A stretch of DNA of 64,000 bases from Pseudaeromonas sharmana. Lineage in GTDB: Bacteria > Pseudomonadota > Gammaproteobacteria > Enterobacterales > Aeromonadaceae. Under the pieces are notes generated by a model. That model ran no database searches and was not told where the DNA came from. It was given only the letters and a program-made list of their open reading frames with translations. Below, in pieces: positions 1-9,142 of this stretch (position 1 is its first letter; every line of letters starts with the position of its first letter). The translations under genes were made by a program, and so were the position numbers. Location: assembly GCF_042649925.1 (NCBI RefSeq), contig NZ_JBHSAF010000001.1:650449-714448 (forward strand), read 5' to 3'.

Positions 1-84
1 GCCGAGCTGAACAACGTGATGTCCAACAGCTTTGGTTTTGGTGGCACCAATGCCACCTTGGTATTTAGCAAATACAAGGGCTAA
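1..84 (+). CDS. fabB: 3-oxoacyl-ACP synthase I, C-terminal 27 residues (partial)
   Basis: The window opens inside a reading frame that ends at the taa at 82-84. Its last residues include SNSFGFGGTNA, the conserved C-terminal signature of beta-ketoacyl-ACP synthases, and the spacing to the stop fits FabB better than FabF. FabB elongates acyl chains on ACP in the cytoplasm and is needed for unsaturated fatty acid synthesis. Only the tail is present, so catalytic residues other than the glycine-rich loop cannot be checked. A strong intrinsic terminator follows 25 bases downstream, so this is the end of a transcription unit. Confidence 0.85.
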   Translation, partial: AELNNVMSNSFGFGGTNATLVFSKYKG

Positions 85-108
85 TCTCTCCAGCGTGGAT
101 TGTCCGGT

Positions 109-140
109 AAATAAACCCCGCTTCGGCGGGGTTTATTTTT
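109..140 (+). terminator. Rho-independent terminator after fabB
   Basis: An 11-bp stem (AATAAACCCCG / CGGGGTTTATT) closes a CTTCGG-type loop and runs into a T-rich stretch. Confidence 0.9.
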
Positions 141-349
141 ATCCGCGGCAGCGTGGCAGCAATCAATCATCCAATTGCGGTTTTATATTCCTGTTTCAAT
201 GCAGGGGTAAATTATTTTTTCTTTATAAAACAGATGGATGAGAAACACTGTTCGGCAGATATAATATTCTTGCCAAGTCGCTCTTTCCCCAAATTAACCC
301 AAAGGTCTCGCTGCAGGAAATACTGGGCGGGATAGGCGTGCAAGGATGA
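141..349. other. Non-coding interval between convergent fabB and the HD-GYP gene
   Basis: Apart from the two terminators at its edges, I see no gene or recognisable site here. Short frames on the plus strand lack ribosome binding sites and run through the terminator. Confidence 0.5.
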
Positions 350-378
350 AAATATCCCTGTCATCGTTGACAGGGATC
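350..378 (-). terminator. Terminator of the HD-GYP gene
   Basis: A 10-bp perfect stem (ATCCCTGTCA / TGACAGGGAT, 354-363 with 368-377) lies 8 bases past the stop codon on the minus strand. A short T-rich run follows on that strand. Confidence 0.7.
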
Positions 379-385
379 TCTGTTC

Positions 386-1585
386 TTACGCCAGATAGCG
401 GCTCATGTCGATGCCGAAACTCTTGGGATCGACGACGCCTTCTATCGTCTCGTTGACCCCGGGACGAGCCAAATCCAGCAGTTTGACCTCAAGGTGGTGC
501 TGGCCGATGGTGCTGTAGATGACCTTGACCTTGGGTTGCAGTGGCGCCTGCTCATTGCGCTCGACGACAATCGCCAGCTTGCCGCTTTGCAGCTTGACCA
601 GGGTACCGACCGGATGGATCCCCATGCATTTGATGAATTTGCGGACCAGCTCTTCATCAAATTGGCTTCCAGCACCCTGTAACAGGATACGAAACGCTGC
701 CGTAGCCGGCATGCCAGCCTTGTAGCAGCGATCAGCCGTCAACGCATCATAGACATCGACGATGGTACTCATGCGGGCATACAGGTTCAGGCGTTCGCCT
801 TCAAGGCCATGTGGGTAGCCCTTGCCGTCGAGGCGTTCATGATGGCAAGCGGCGACCGTCATCATTACCGGTGTGATGCCTTTGGACTCTTTGAGGATGC
901 TGATGCTGTGATTGACGTGACTCTTCATGATGATGAATTCATCTTCAGTCAGGCGTCCGGGTTTGTGCAGGATATGGTCGGGGATCATGATCTTGCCAGT
1001 ATCGTGCAGTAACCCGCCGATGGTCAGCTCGCGCAGCACTGGTCGTTCGAGCTCGAGAAAACGGCCAAAGTTGGCGAGCAGCATGCCAACATTCAGCGAA
1101 TGCTCCATCAGGTAACTGTCTTTCTCGCGGATACGGGCCAGGCAAAACAGCGCGTCCCGGTTCTCAAAGATAGAGTCGACCAGCTCGTCGGCAATGGCTT
1201 CGAGCTCATCGACCTGCACCGGCTCACCGCGCTTGAGATTGTGGAACAGCTTGTTTTGCATCGTCTTCGCCTCCTGGTAAAGGCGGCGGATGCGGATCTC
1301 CTGGCGAGGACGGTTATCGCGTTCAGGTTGGGGCGTGTCGATGGCTGTGTCCGGGCTGGCGTGATTCGGACTATCGGCGGCGGCCAGCGTTTTGCTCGGG
1401 TCAATCCAGACGCTGAGCACACCGAGGTTCATCAACTCTTCGAGCTGGCGGTGCTGGGTGATGCGCCCGGAGCGTTTGATCTCGTTCTGCTGACGCTGCT
1501 GGCCGATGGCGACCACATACATGCCAATTCGCAGATCTTGTACGGCAACCAGTTGCGGGGAGCTGAGCTTTTTTTCTTCGGTCAT
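386..1585 (-). CDS. HD-GYP domain c-di-GMP phosphodiesterase with N-terminal DUF3391
   Basis: This 399-residue cytoplasmic protein has an N-terminal DUF3391-type region (about 1-125) and a C-terminal HD-GYP domain (about 140-320). The HD pair lies in LLHDTGKIMIPD (His194, Asp195) and the second signature is HHERLDGKGYP (248-258), so the metal ligands and GYP motif are intact. Proteins of this family hydrolyse c-di-GMP to pGpG or GMP. No receiver domain or membrane segment is seen. It is transcribed divergently from rsuA and appears to be a single-gene unit. A second DUF3391/HD-GYP protein is encoded at 14281-15546 with a less canonical active site. The biological process it controls cannot be read from the sequence. 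Confidence 0.88.
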   Translation of the reverse strand: MTEEKKLSSPQLVAVQDLRIGMYVVAIGQQRQQNEIKRSGRITQHRQLEELMNLGVLSVWIDPSKTLAAADSPNHASPDTAIDTPQPERDNRPRQEIRIRRLYQEAKTMQNKLFHNLKRGEPVQVDELEAIADELVDSIFENRDALFCLARIREKDSYLMEHSLNVGMLLANFGRFLELERPVLRELTIGGLLHDTGKIMIPDHILHKPGRLTEDEFIIMKSHVNHSISILKESKGITPVMMTVAACHHERLDGKGYPHGLEGERLNLYARMSTIVDVYDALTADRCYKAGMPATAAFRILLQGAGSQFDEELVRKFIKCMGIHPVGTLVKLQSGKLAIVVERNEQAPLQPKVKVIYSTIGQHHLEVKLLDLARPGVNETIEGVVDPKSFGIDMSRYLA

Positions 1586-1722
1586 GGTGACACTTTATCT
1601 TTATCTACGGCTCAGATGATTTTCGCCCAGACCGCGCGGCTTGTCAGCTACATAAAGTAGCATCGCTATCACTCTTTACTGCAGTTGCCTATAATGTGCC
1701 ACTTTTAGTGCAGGAGAGTGAT

Positions 1723-2412
1723 ATGAGGCTGGATCGTTTTTTAACCGAGAGTCTGGGGATCAGCCGATCCCAGGCCGGCAAGTTGATTCGGGCTGCCGAA
1801 GTATTGGTTAATCAACTGCCGGTACGCAATGCGGCGCACCATATCACCGAGGCTGATACTGTCGAGGTTGCTGGCCAGCAATTACAGATCATGGGGCCGC
1901 GCTATTTCATGTTGCACAAGCCAGAAGGCTATGTTTGCTCGAATGAGGATCCGGATCATCCGACGGTATTCTTCTTGCTCGACGAGCCGGCCATCGGCAA
2001 GTTGCACTGTGTTGGGCGACTGGATCTGGATACCACCGGGCTGGTGTTACTCACCGATGATGGACAGTGGTCGCATCGCATTACATCGCCGCGCCGCGAG
2101 TGTGCCAAGACCTATCGCGTCTGGTTGGCCGACCCGGTCGCAGCGGACACTGCGGCGCAGTTTGCCGCCGGAGTGCAGTTGCGTGGCGAGAAAAATCTGA
2201 CCCGACCGGCGGAATTACAGTTGGTCAGTGACACGGAAGCACTCTTGACGATCCATGAAGGCAAATACCACCAAGTCAAACGCATGTTCGCCGCAGTTGG
2301 CAATAAGGTGGTGAGATTGCATCGAGAACAGATCGGTGCCGTCAGCCTCGACCCGCAGTTAGCGCCTGGTGATTATCGTCTGCTGACCCGCGAGGAGATC
2401 GCCGCGTTCTGA
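1723..2412 (+). CDS. rsuA: 16S rRNA pseudouridine(516) synthase
   Basis: RsuA converts U516 of 16S rRNA to pseudouridine. The 230-residue product has an N-terminal S4 RNA-binding domain (MRLDRFL..., about 1-60) and a pseudouridine synthase domain. The catalytic motif GRLDLDTTG has Asp101 at the position of E. coli Asp102. Long blocks such as GPRYFMLHKPEGYVCS and KYHQVKRMFAAVGN match E. coli RsuA closely, and the length is one residue shorter. I start at the ATG at 1723 because it is preceded by caggag, and an upstream in-frame start would add residues not found in the family. Confidence 0.95.
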   Translation: MRLDRFLTESLGISRSQAGKLIRAAEVLVNQLPVRNAAHHITEADTVEVAGQQLQIMGPRYFMLHKPEGYVCSNEDPDHPTVFFLLDEPAIGKLHCVGRLDLDTTGLVLLTDDGQWSHRITSPRRECAKTYRVWLADPVAADTAAQFAAGVQLRGEKNLTRPAELQLVSDTEALLTIHEGKYHQVKRMFAAVGNKVVRLHREQIGAVSLDPQLAPGDYRLLTREEIAAF

Positions 2413-2432
2413 TTTGCGGCGAGCGGCCTCAC

Positions 2433-3326
2433 TCAGTGTCCGGCGACGGCGATCAGTGCGGTTCCGCCAACTACGGCGGCAGCAGCCAGCCAGGCGCTGT
2501 TGGCCGGCCGCTGCCTGGTGTAGAGCCACAGCAGTGGTAGCATCATCACCGGTGAGGTAGACGAGAGAATGGCCACCATACCGACATCGCCGTAGCGCAA
2601 TGCGGTCATGATCAGCGTCATACCCAGAGCCATGGCCAGAAAGCCGTTCGTCGCGACGATACCCAATATTCGCCAGGTAATCGGCTGACGCGGACGGGCA
2701 ATGGCCGTGCCACTGGCCCGTAGCAACAGGTGCGCGCCCAGCGCTGCGGCCATCCTGACGGCAGAGGCGGCGACAGGATCGACGGCGGTGATCATCACGG
2801 GTTTGGCAATCAGGGTGCCGATAGACTGGCAGAGGCCAGCCAGCAGTCCCAACGCGATGGCTGGTAACAAGGGCCCTCTGGTTATCTCCAATGTGCGTTG
2901 CCGGTCGCGGCGAGAGAAGGCGATGGCGATGCTGACACCACTCATCACCAGTATTGCTCCCAGCAGGCGCTGGCCCGTCAGGTATTCAGCAAACAGCCAG
3001 GCGCCGAAGAGCGCTGAAAAAAGCGCATGGCTGGCAAATAGCAGCCCGGCACGACGGGGACCGAGACGATTGAGTGCTCCGTAAAGTGCGGTATCGCCGA
3101 TAAATATGCCGATGAGTCCGGAGCCTGCCATCAACAGCCACTGATGGCCATTGAGAGATGAAAAGCCGTTGTTGAACAGCGCAGCTGAGCCCAGCATCAG
3201 TGTGACACAGGCCATTCGCCAACGGCTGAAGGCAAAGGCGCCGAGATGCTCTGCCGGTCGGACTGAGAGCAGGCCGGCGATCGCCCACAGCAGGGCGGCC
3301 ACCATGGCCAGCCATTCGTAATGCAT
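2433..3326 (-). CDS. DMT-superfamily (EamA) transporter
   Basis: This 297-residue integral membrane protein has about ten hydrophobic segments arranged as two EamA repeats, the usual architecture of drug/metabolite transporters in the inner membrane. It starts MHYEWLAMVAALLWAIAGL. The substrate is unknown; relatives export amino acids, nucleosides or other small metabolites. It converges on rsuA (20 bases between stops) and lies downstream of pilU, separated from it by a strong terminator, so it is probably transcribed from its own promoter. Confidence 0.85.
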   Translation of the reverse strand: MHYEWLAMVAALLWAIAGLLSVRPAEHLGAFAFSRWRMACVTLMLGSAALFNNGFSSLNGHQWLLMAGSGLIGIFIGDTALYGALNRLGPRRAGLLFASHALFSALFGAWLFAEYLTGQRLLGAILVMSGVSIAIAFSRRDRQRTLEITRGPLLPAIALGLLAGLCQSIGTLIAKPVMITAVDPVAASAVRMAAALGAHLLLRASGTAIARPRQPITWRILGIVATNGFLAMALGMTLIMTALRYGDVGMVAILSSTSPVMMLPLLWLYTRQRPANSAWLAAAAVVGGTALIAVAGH

Positions 3327-3340
3327 AAGGTTGCCTTATC

Positions 3341-3366
3341 AAAAAATCGGGCCCCGTAGGGGCCCG
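3341..3366 (-). terminator. Terminator downstream of pilU
   Basis: A perfect 8-bp GC stem (CGGGCCCC / GGGGCCCG) with a 3-base loop is followed on the minus strand by ATTTTTT. It lies 31 bases past the pilU stop. Confidence 0.92.
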
Positions 3367-3396
3367 CAGTATAGGCGTTTTTGCACTAAACCGATA

Positions 3397-4539
3397 TCAG
3401 GCAAAGGGATCGGCATTCGGATCGCCAAGGGGATCCAGGCTCCAACCGGCAGAGTCGGTGCTTTGCTTGAGCTGCCCCCCTTCATTGAACAACTTGATGC
3501 GTAATTTGAGGTTGTTGGCCGAATCGGCATTTTTCAGCGCCTCTTCCTCGCTGATCACCCCTTCAGTAGCCAGTTCAAACAACGAATTATCAAACGTCTT
3601 CATCCCCAACGCGGCGGATTTTTCCATGATTTCCTTGATGGAACCAAACTCGCCCCGCTTGATCAGATCGCGGATGGTGTGAGTGCCGAGCAGCACCTCG
3701 ATTGCGGCGCGGCGTTTGCCATCCACTGTCTTGACTAGGCGCTGCGAGACAAAAGCTTTAAGGTTGTTGCCCAAATCATTCAGCAACTGCGGGCGCCGCT
3801 CCTCCGGGAAGAAGTTGATGATGCGGTCCAGTGCCTGGTTGGCATTGTTGGCGTGCAACGTCGAGATCGCCAGGTGCCCGGTTTCGGAGAAGGCCAGGGC
3901 ATGCTCCATGGTCTCGCGGTCGCGAATTTCGCCGATCAGGATGACGTCCGGTGCCTGACGCAGCGTGTTCTTCAGTGCGGCGTGGAAGCTGCGGGTATCA
4001 ACACCGACCTCACGCTGGTTGATGATGCTTTTCTTGTGGCTATGAACGTATTCGATGGGATCTTCTATCGTGATGATATGGCCGCTGGTGTTACGATTGC
4101 GATGATCGATCAATGCCGCCAGCGATGTCGACTTACCCGAACCGGTACCGCCAACGAACAGCACCAGACCACGTTTTTCCATGATCACATCCAGCAGGAC
4201 TGGCGGCAGGAACAGGTCTTCAAACCGGGGAATATCCAGCTTGATATTCCGGGCAACAATCGAGACTTCATTGCGCTGTTTGAAGATATTGACGCGAAAA
4301 CGACCGACTTTGGGCAGGGATAAGGCCAGGTTCATTTCCAGATCCTTGTCAAAGGCCTGCCGCTGTTCCTCATCCATGATGCGATGGGCTATCTGCGCGA
4401 CATCGCCGGGTTGCAGCGGAGTATCGGTCAGTGTCTTGAGTACGCCTTGAAATTTGGCACAAGGGGGGGCATTGGTCGCCAGGTACAGGTCGGATCCGTC
4501 CTGACGAGCCAGGATTTCCAACATTTGCTCGAGTTCCAT
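3397..4539 (-). CDS. pilU: Type IV pilus retraction ATPase PilU
   Basis: PilU is a hexameric secretion-ATPase-family motor at the inner-membrane base of type IV pili; it works with PilT in retraction. The protein has Walker A GGTGSGKST (about residues 130-138), the Asp box IEDPIEY, Walker B LIGEIRD and the His box TGHLAISTLHANNANQ. At about 380 residues, with a C-terminal extension beyond PilT length and the start MELEQMLEILARQDGSDLYL, it fits PilU rather than PilT. I prefer the ATG at 4539 because it sits 10 bases from AAGGAG, while the ATG at 4548 abuts that sequence. No pilT lies beside it in this window. Confidence 0.9.
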   Translation of the reverse strand: MELEQMLEILARQDGSDLYLATNAPPCAKFQGVLKTLTDTPLQPGDVAQIAHRIMDEEQRQAFDKDLEMNLALSLPKVGRFRVNIFKQRNEVSIVARNIKLDIPRFEDLFLPPVLLDVIMEKRGLVLFVGGTGSGKSTSLAALIDHRNRNTSGHIITIEDPIEYVHSHKKSIINQREVGVDTRSFHAALKNTLRQAPDVILIGEIRDRETMEHALAFSETGHLAISTLHANNANQALDRIINFFPEERRPQLLNDLGNNLKAFVSQRLVKTVDGKRRAAIEVLLGTHTIRDLIKRGEFGSIKEIMEKSAALGMKTFDNSLFELATEGVISEEEALKNADSANNLKLRIKLFNEGGQLKQSTDSAGWSLDPLGDPNADPFA

Positions 4540-4677
4540 GTGCTGCATGCTCCTTGGTTGTTTTATTCAAGCCTAGCAGTCAAGAACAGGTTAACGCTGT
4601 GGCTCGCTAAGATGGGCAGGGGCTCATGATAAGCAGGCTTCAGCCTGTGCCGGTTGGGGAATGTGAAAATATCAGAA

Positions 4678-5034
4678 TCAGCTCGCAAAGATTTTTTCGC
4701 GGAAGATGAAAAAAACCGCACCCAGAATGCACAGACCCGCCCACAGATAATCGAGCTTGATCTGCTCCTTGAGGTAAAACACCGAGAACGGCACAAACAC
4801 CGTCAAGGCGATAACCTCCTGCAGGATCTTCAATTGGCCGACACTCAGTGTCGTGTGCCCGATGCGGTTGGCCGGAACCTGAATCAGGTATTCAAACAGC
4901 GCGATACCCCATGACAGCAAGGCCGCGATAATCCAGGGTTTATGGCTCATCTCCTTGAGGTGGGCGTACCAGGCAAAGGTCATAAAAACGTTGCTGAGCA
5001 GCAACAGCAGCGAACTGGTCAATATCGGATTCAT
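4678..5034 (-). CDS. DMT family protein, DUF486 type
   Basis: This 118-residue protein has about four transmembrane helices and matches the small DUF486 family of predicted drug/metabolite transporter relatives in length and pattern (MNPILTSSLLLLLSNVFMTF..., ending KIFAS). Such proteins probably act as dimers in the inner membrane; the substrate is unknown. The start is set at the ATG at 5034, which is preceded by AGGAG. A longer frame to 5103 would add a non-hydrophobic head absent from the family. It is divergent from btuC. Confidence 0.8.
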   Translation of the reverse strand: MNPILTSSLLLLLSNVFMTFAWYAHLKEMSHKPWIIAALLSWGIALFEYLIQVPANRIGHTTLSVGQLKILQEVIALTVFVPFSVFYLKEQIKLDYLWAGLCILGAVFFIFREKIFAS

Positions 5035-5168
5035 GATAGTGCTCCTGAGACAACGCTGGCGGCCAAGAAGGGCGGGCTGGGGCAGCGCCTGCGCGGCCAG
5101 CATGCTAACATGCGCGCTTGTGGTTGATAACAGCAGGCCGGACCGTGACCGTTATTTTTTCACCCGCG

Positions 5169-6137
5169 ATGAGCGCCCGTTTATGGATAGCCCTGTTAGT
5201 GGTGCTGTTGGCGTTGTCGTTGCTGCTGACATTGTGCCAGGGACCGGTCGAACTGGACTGGCCGTGGGCACAGAATGCATTTGAACGCCAGGTGCTGTGG
5301 GATCTGCGTTGGCCCAGAGCCTGTCTGGCGATGTTGCTTGGGGCTGGATTGGCTGCCAGCGGCTGCGTATTACAAACATTGATGCAAAATTCGCTGGCCG
5401 AGCCCGGATTGTTGGGTATATCCAGCGGGGCTTCCTTACTGGCGGTCGCAACCTTGGTTCTTAGCCGGGTGCTGGGAATCAGCTTGCCAAGCTGGGGACT
5501 CTCGCTGGCGGCCTTTAGTGGAGCCATCCTGATGACGGTATTGTTGCTTGCGCTGGTGCGCCGGCAACGGCTAGACATCTCGCGCCTGCTGCTGCTGGGG
5601 GTGGCCTTGGGGATCTGTGCCAGTGCCGCGACGACCTGGTTGCTATTTATGGCCAATGACGGAACCCTGCGGGAAATCCTGTTCTGGATGATGGGTAGCC
5701 TGGCATATGGGCAGAGTCGGCCCGTCTTGTGGTGGCTGCCTTACCTGCTGGTATTGGGGTGGCTGATGTGGCGTCGTGACTGGCTTGCCCGACTGCAACT
5801 GGGTGAGCAACATGCGCTTTTGATGGGACTGGATCCTGCTCGGGTGCGTTGGCAATTGATCCTGGCTGTGGCTTTCCTGACTGGCATGGCCGTGGCGTTG
5901 GCAGGGGCTATCGGTTTCATTGGTTTACTCTTGCCGCACCTGATGCGATTGCTAACCCGGCGCGGTGTGGCGACTGTTCTGCCGGTTGCAACACTGGGGG
6001 GGGCCATTGCTCTGCTCTGGGCCGACTGGCTGGCACGGATGCTGCCCCAGGCTGGCGAGTTACCGGTTGGTATTGTCACCGCCACTCTGGGCGCTCCTGC
6101 GCTGGTGATGCTGTTATTGCGGAGGCAGTATGATTGA
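5169..6137 (+). CDS. btuC: Vitamin B12 ABC transporter permease
   Basis: BtuC forms the membrane channel of the BtuCDF cobalamin importer. The protein (about 322 residues from the ATG at 5169) has about ten hydrophobic segments and the FecCD-family blocks LRWPRACLAMLLGAGLAASG, NSLAEPGLLGISSGA, and GAIGFIGLLLPHLMR near the coupling helix, followed by ELPVGIVTATLGAP. These match E. coli BtuC closely. No start has a good ribosome binding site; an in-frame GTG at 5145 and a TTG at 5118 are alternatives. btuD overlaps its end by 8 bases, so the two are co-translated. No btuF lies nearby and I see no cobalamin riboswitch upstream. Confidence 0.85.
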   Translation: MSARLWIALLVVLLALSLLLTLCQGPVELDWPWAQNAFERQVLWDLRWPRACLAMLLGAGLAASGCVLQTLMQNSLAEPGLLGISSGASLLAVATLVLSRVLGISLPSWGLSLAAFSGAILMTVLLLALVRRQRLDISRLLLLGVALGICASAATTWLLFMANDGTLREILFWMMGSLAYGQSRPVLWWLPYLLVLGWLMWRRDWLARLQLGEQHALLMGLDPARVRWQLILAVAFLTGMAVALAGAIGFIGLLLPHLMRLLTRRGVATVLPVATLGGAIALLWADWLARMLPQAGELPVGIVTATLGAPALVMLLLRRQYD

Positions 6138-6880
6138 GCTGGATGGCCTGGAAGTCGCTCATCGCCTGGCGCCGTTGTCGCTGCGCTGGGAGCAGCCGGC
6201 TCTGGTGGCGCTAATTGGGCCGAACGGTAGTGGCAAATCAACATTGCTGCATGCTGCCGGTGGGGTGTTGCCAGCGCGGGGAAAGGTTCTGATTGAGTCG
6301 ACAGATTTGCTGGCACTGGATGTCCGGGCGGCGGCGCATATTCGAGCCATGCTGCCACAGCGTTTGCCACATCTGATCTCGATGCCAACTCAGGAGGTCG
6401 TGCGTTTGGGATTATGCGTCCATGGCGCGTCTGAGTCGGCAGCCTTGCCGGTTTGGCAGCACCTGATGGCGCGATTGGAGCTGACCCCCTTGCTGGCGCG
6501 TGATTTCACGCTGCTTTCCGGGGGCGAGCAACAACGTGTGCTGATTGCCAAAACAATGTTGCAGATATGGCCGACGCTAAACCCTGCGGCGCGTTTGCTG
6601 TTACTCGACGAACCACTGGCCGGGTTGGATTGGCACCACCAGTTACAGGTCCTGGCGTTACTGCGGGAGCTGGTTGAGGCGGGCATCCATGTCATCTGTG
6701 CACTGCATGACTTCAATCTTGCGCTTGGACACGCGGATGCGCTGGTTTGTCTGCAACACGGGACGCTGGTGCGCGCCGGGGCGATGACACAACTGGATGG
6801 TACTCTGCTTGCAGACGTGTTCAAGGTTCAGACACGCAAGTTGCAGGCCGATGGCCTGCAACTGTACTTGCCGATAGGTA

Positions 6881-6891
<11 letters not shown>
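6130..6891 (+). CDS. btuD: Vitamin B12 ABC transporter ATPase
   Basis: BtuD is the ATP-hydrolysing subunit that pairs with BtuC at the cytoplasmic face. The 253-residue protein has Walker A GPNGSGKST (30-38), signature LSGGEQ (129-134), Walker B LLLLDEP (156-162) and the switch histidine in ALHDFN. The stretch from LQIWPTLNPAARLLLLDEP resembles the equivalent region of E. coli BtuD more than FecE or HmuV, which supports cobalamin over iron or haem as substrate. Its start overlaps btuC and its last 11 bases overlap the convergent aroH 3' end. Confidence 0.85.
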
Positions 6892-7945
<1,054 letters not shown>

Positions 7946-8091
7946 TCCAGCATTCCCAGATACGGATTTCGTGCGTCCGTTTAATGTGGCCTTTACCTTA
8001 AATCAAAAAAAACACCAAAGAAAGGCAGTGCCTGTTCTGTCGGCGCAAGGGCTTTGGTAGCATTTGCACCTTATTGATGGGGGAATGCAGA

Positions 8092-8472
8092 TTGGCTAAA
8101 CCAGGTAATACCGGCTTGTACCGGATTTTCAAGGCGACTGGCTACAGTGCTATGGGGTTGCGCTCGGCATGGCGGCATGAGGCGGCATTTCGGCAGGAGC
8201 TGATGCTGATGATTATCCTGACACCGCTGGCGTTTTGGCTGGGGGAGGGGGTGACGCAGACGTTGCTACTGTTGTTGGTGGCGTGGCTGGTGGTGATTGT
8301 GGAGATCATGAACTCTGCGATTGAAGCGGTGGTTGACCGTATTGGTTCCGAGCACCATGAGTTGTCCGGTCGCGCCAAAGATTTGGGTTCAGCCGCTGTG
8401 ATGTTGAGTTTAGGGCTGACATCGGTCACCTGGATTGCGGTAATTGGCCAAAATCTGTTGGGATGGTGGTAG
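8092..8472 (+). CDS. dgkA: Diacylglycerol kinase
   Basis: DgkA phosphorylates diacylglycerol to phosphatidic acid in the inner membrane, recycling the lipid by-product of periplasmic glucan or LPS modification. The 126-residue protein has three hydrophobic helices and the family signature EIMNSAIEAVVDRIGSE...HELSGRAKDLGSAAV. I start at the TTG at 8092: GGGGGA lies 8 bases upstream and the resulting AKPGNTGLYRIFKATGYS aligns with the E. coli start. Upstream in-frame TTG and ATG codons lack both properties. Confidence 0.93.
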   Translation: MAKPGNTGLYRIFKATGYSAMGLRSAWRHEAAFRQELMLMIILTPLAFWLGEGVTQTLLLLLVAWLVVIVEIMNSAIEAVVDRIGSEHHELSGRAKDLGSAAVMLSLGLTSVTWIAVIGQNLLGWW

Positions 8473-8596
8473 ATGCGGTCATAGGGCCAGCATTGAAACC
8501 GGATCAATCCTTCGGCTCAGCTTACTTATAACGGCCTGTTAGCGCGACATTAGTCACTGTTTAAAAATTGGCATATCGTTTTTCCCGAAACCCCGA

Positions 8597-8624
8597 TTGA
8601 CATATGAGGTCAGCCGCTTACAAT
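8597..8624 (+). promoter_or_regulatory. Sigma-70-type promoter of the cold-shock gene
   Basis: TTGACA (8597-8602) and TACAAT (8619-8624) are separated by 16 bases. This would start transcription near 8631 and give a leader of roughly 140 nt. The call is from sequence match only. Confidence 0.65.
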
Positions 8625-8630
8625 GCAAGC

Positions 8631-8769
8631 AGCTTGAAAGTGTGCCGCTGCTTATTTGTTCGACCATGGCTTCCTTGCGGGACGTCTTAGTTGTTACGTA
8701 AGTCAACACCTCTCAGCTGTTACCGCCTGATTACAGGCACAGTTATATATGTTACTTAGGAAATTGATT
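8631..8769 (+). promoter_or_regulatory. Long 5' untranslated leader of the cold-shock gene
   Basis: The predicted transcript has about 139 untranslated nucleotides before the start codon. cspA-family genes are known for long leaders that fold differently in the cold. I see no clear cold-box sequence, so the thermosensor role is inferred. The rest of the gap (8473-8596) shows nothing recognisable. Confidence 0.4.
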
Positions 8770-8982
8770 ATGTCTGACGTCCGCACTGGCAAGGTAAAAT
8801 GGTTCAACGAGACCAAGGGTTTCGGCTTCATCGAGCAGGACCAAGGCCCGGATGTGTTCGTACACTTCAGAGCAATTAACTCTCAAGGTTTCAAGACCCT
8901 GGCTGAAGGCCAACGCGTTCAGTTCAGCGTGACCCAAGGTCAAAAGGGCCCGCAGGCTGAAAACGTCACCGTTATCGCCTAA
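8770..8982 (+). CDS. Cold-shock protein (CspA/CspE family)
   Basis: This 70-residue protein is a single cold-shock domain that binds single-stranded RNA and DNA and acts as an RNA chaperone. The RNP1 motif KGFGFIEQ and RNP2 motif VFVHF are intact, as is the family start TGKVKWFNETKGFGFI. The ATG at 8770 follows agga; the upstream in-frame start at 8749 would add seven atypical residues. It is monocistronic, with its own promoter and a strong terminator. Which paralogue (CspA, CspE or CspD-like) it is cannot be decided, and induction by cold is inferred from the long leader. Confidence 0.93.
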   Translation: MSDVRTGKVKWFNETKGFGFIEQDQGPDVFVHFRAINSQGFKTLAEGQRVQFSVTQGQKGPQAENVTVIA

Positions 8983-9014
8983 TTGCGGGCAACCGTGTTG
9001 ACACGGTTGTGACA

Positions 9015-9049
9015 GAAAAAAGCGCCTTCCGGGGCGCTTTTGTTTTTTT
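9015..9049 (+). terminator. Rho-independent terminator of the cold-shock gene
   Basis: Stem AAAAGCGCC / GGCGCTTTT with a short loop, followed by TGTTTTTTT. A second smaller hairpin (AACCGTGT / ACACGGTT) lies just upstream at 8991-9008. Confidence 0.93.
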
Positions 9050-9142
9050 AGATTTGACTAATTTCCGCTCAAAAAATACCCATCGCCAACATTTTTTTCA
9101 CAAGCTATAATGCCGCCCCTTTGAGTTTTGCTTTGAGTCGCT

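Noticed and set aside
5035..5168. Possible cobalamin riboswitch upstream of btuC
   Set aside because: No B12-box-like sequence and too little space before the divergent gene.
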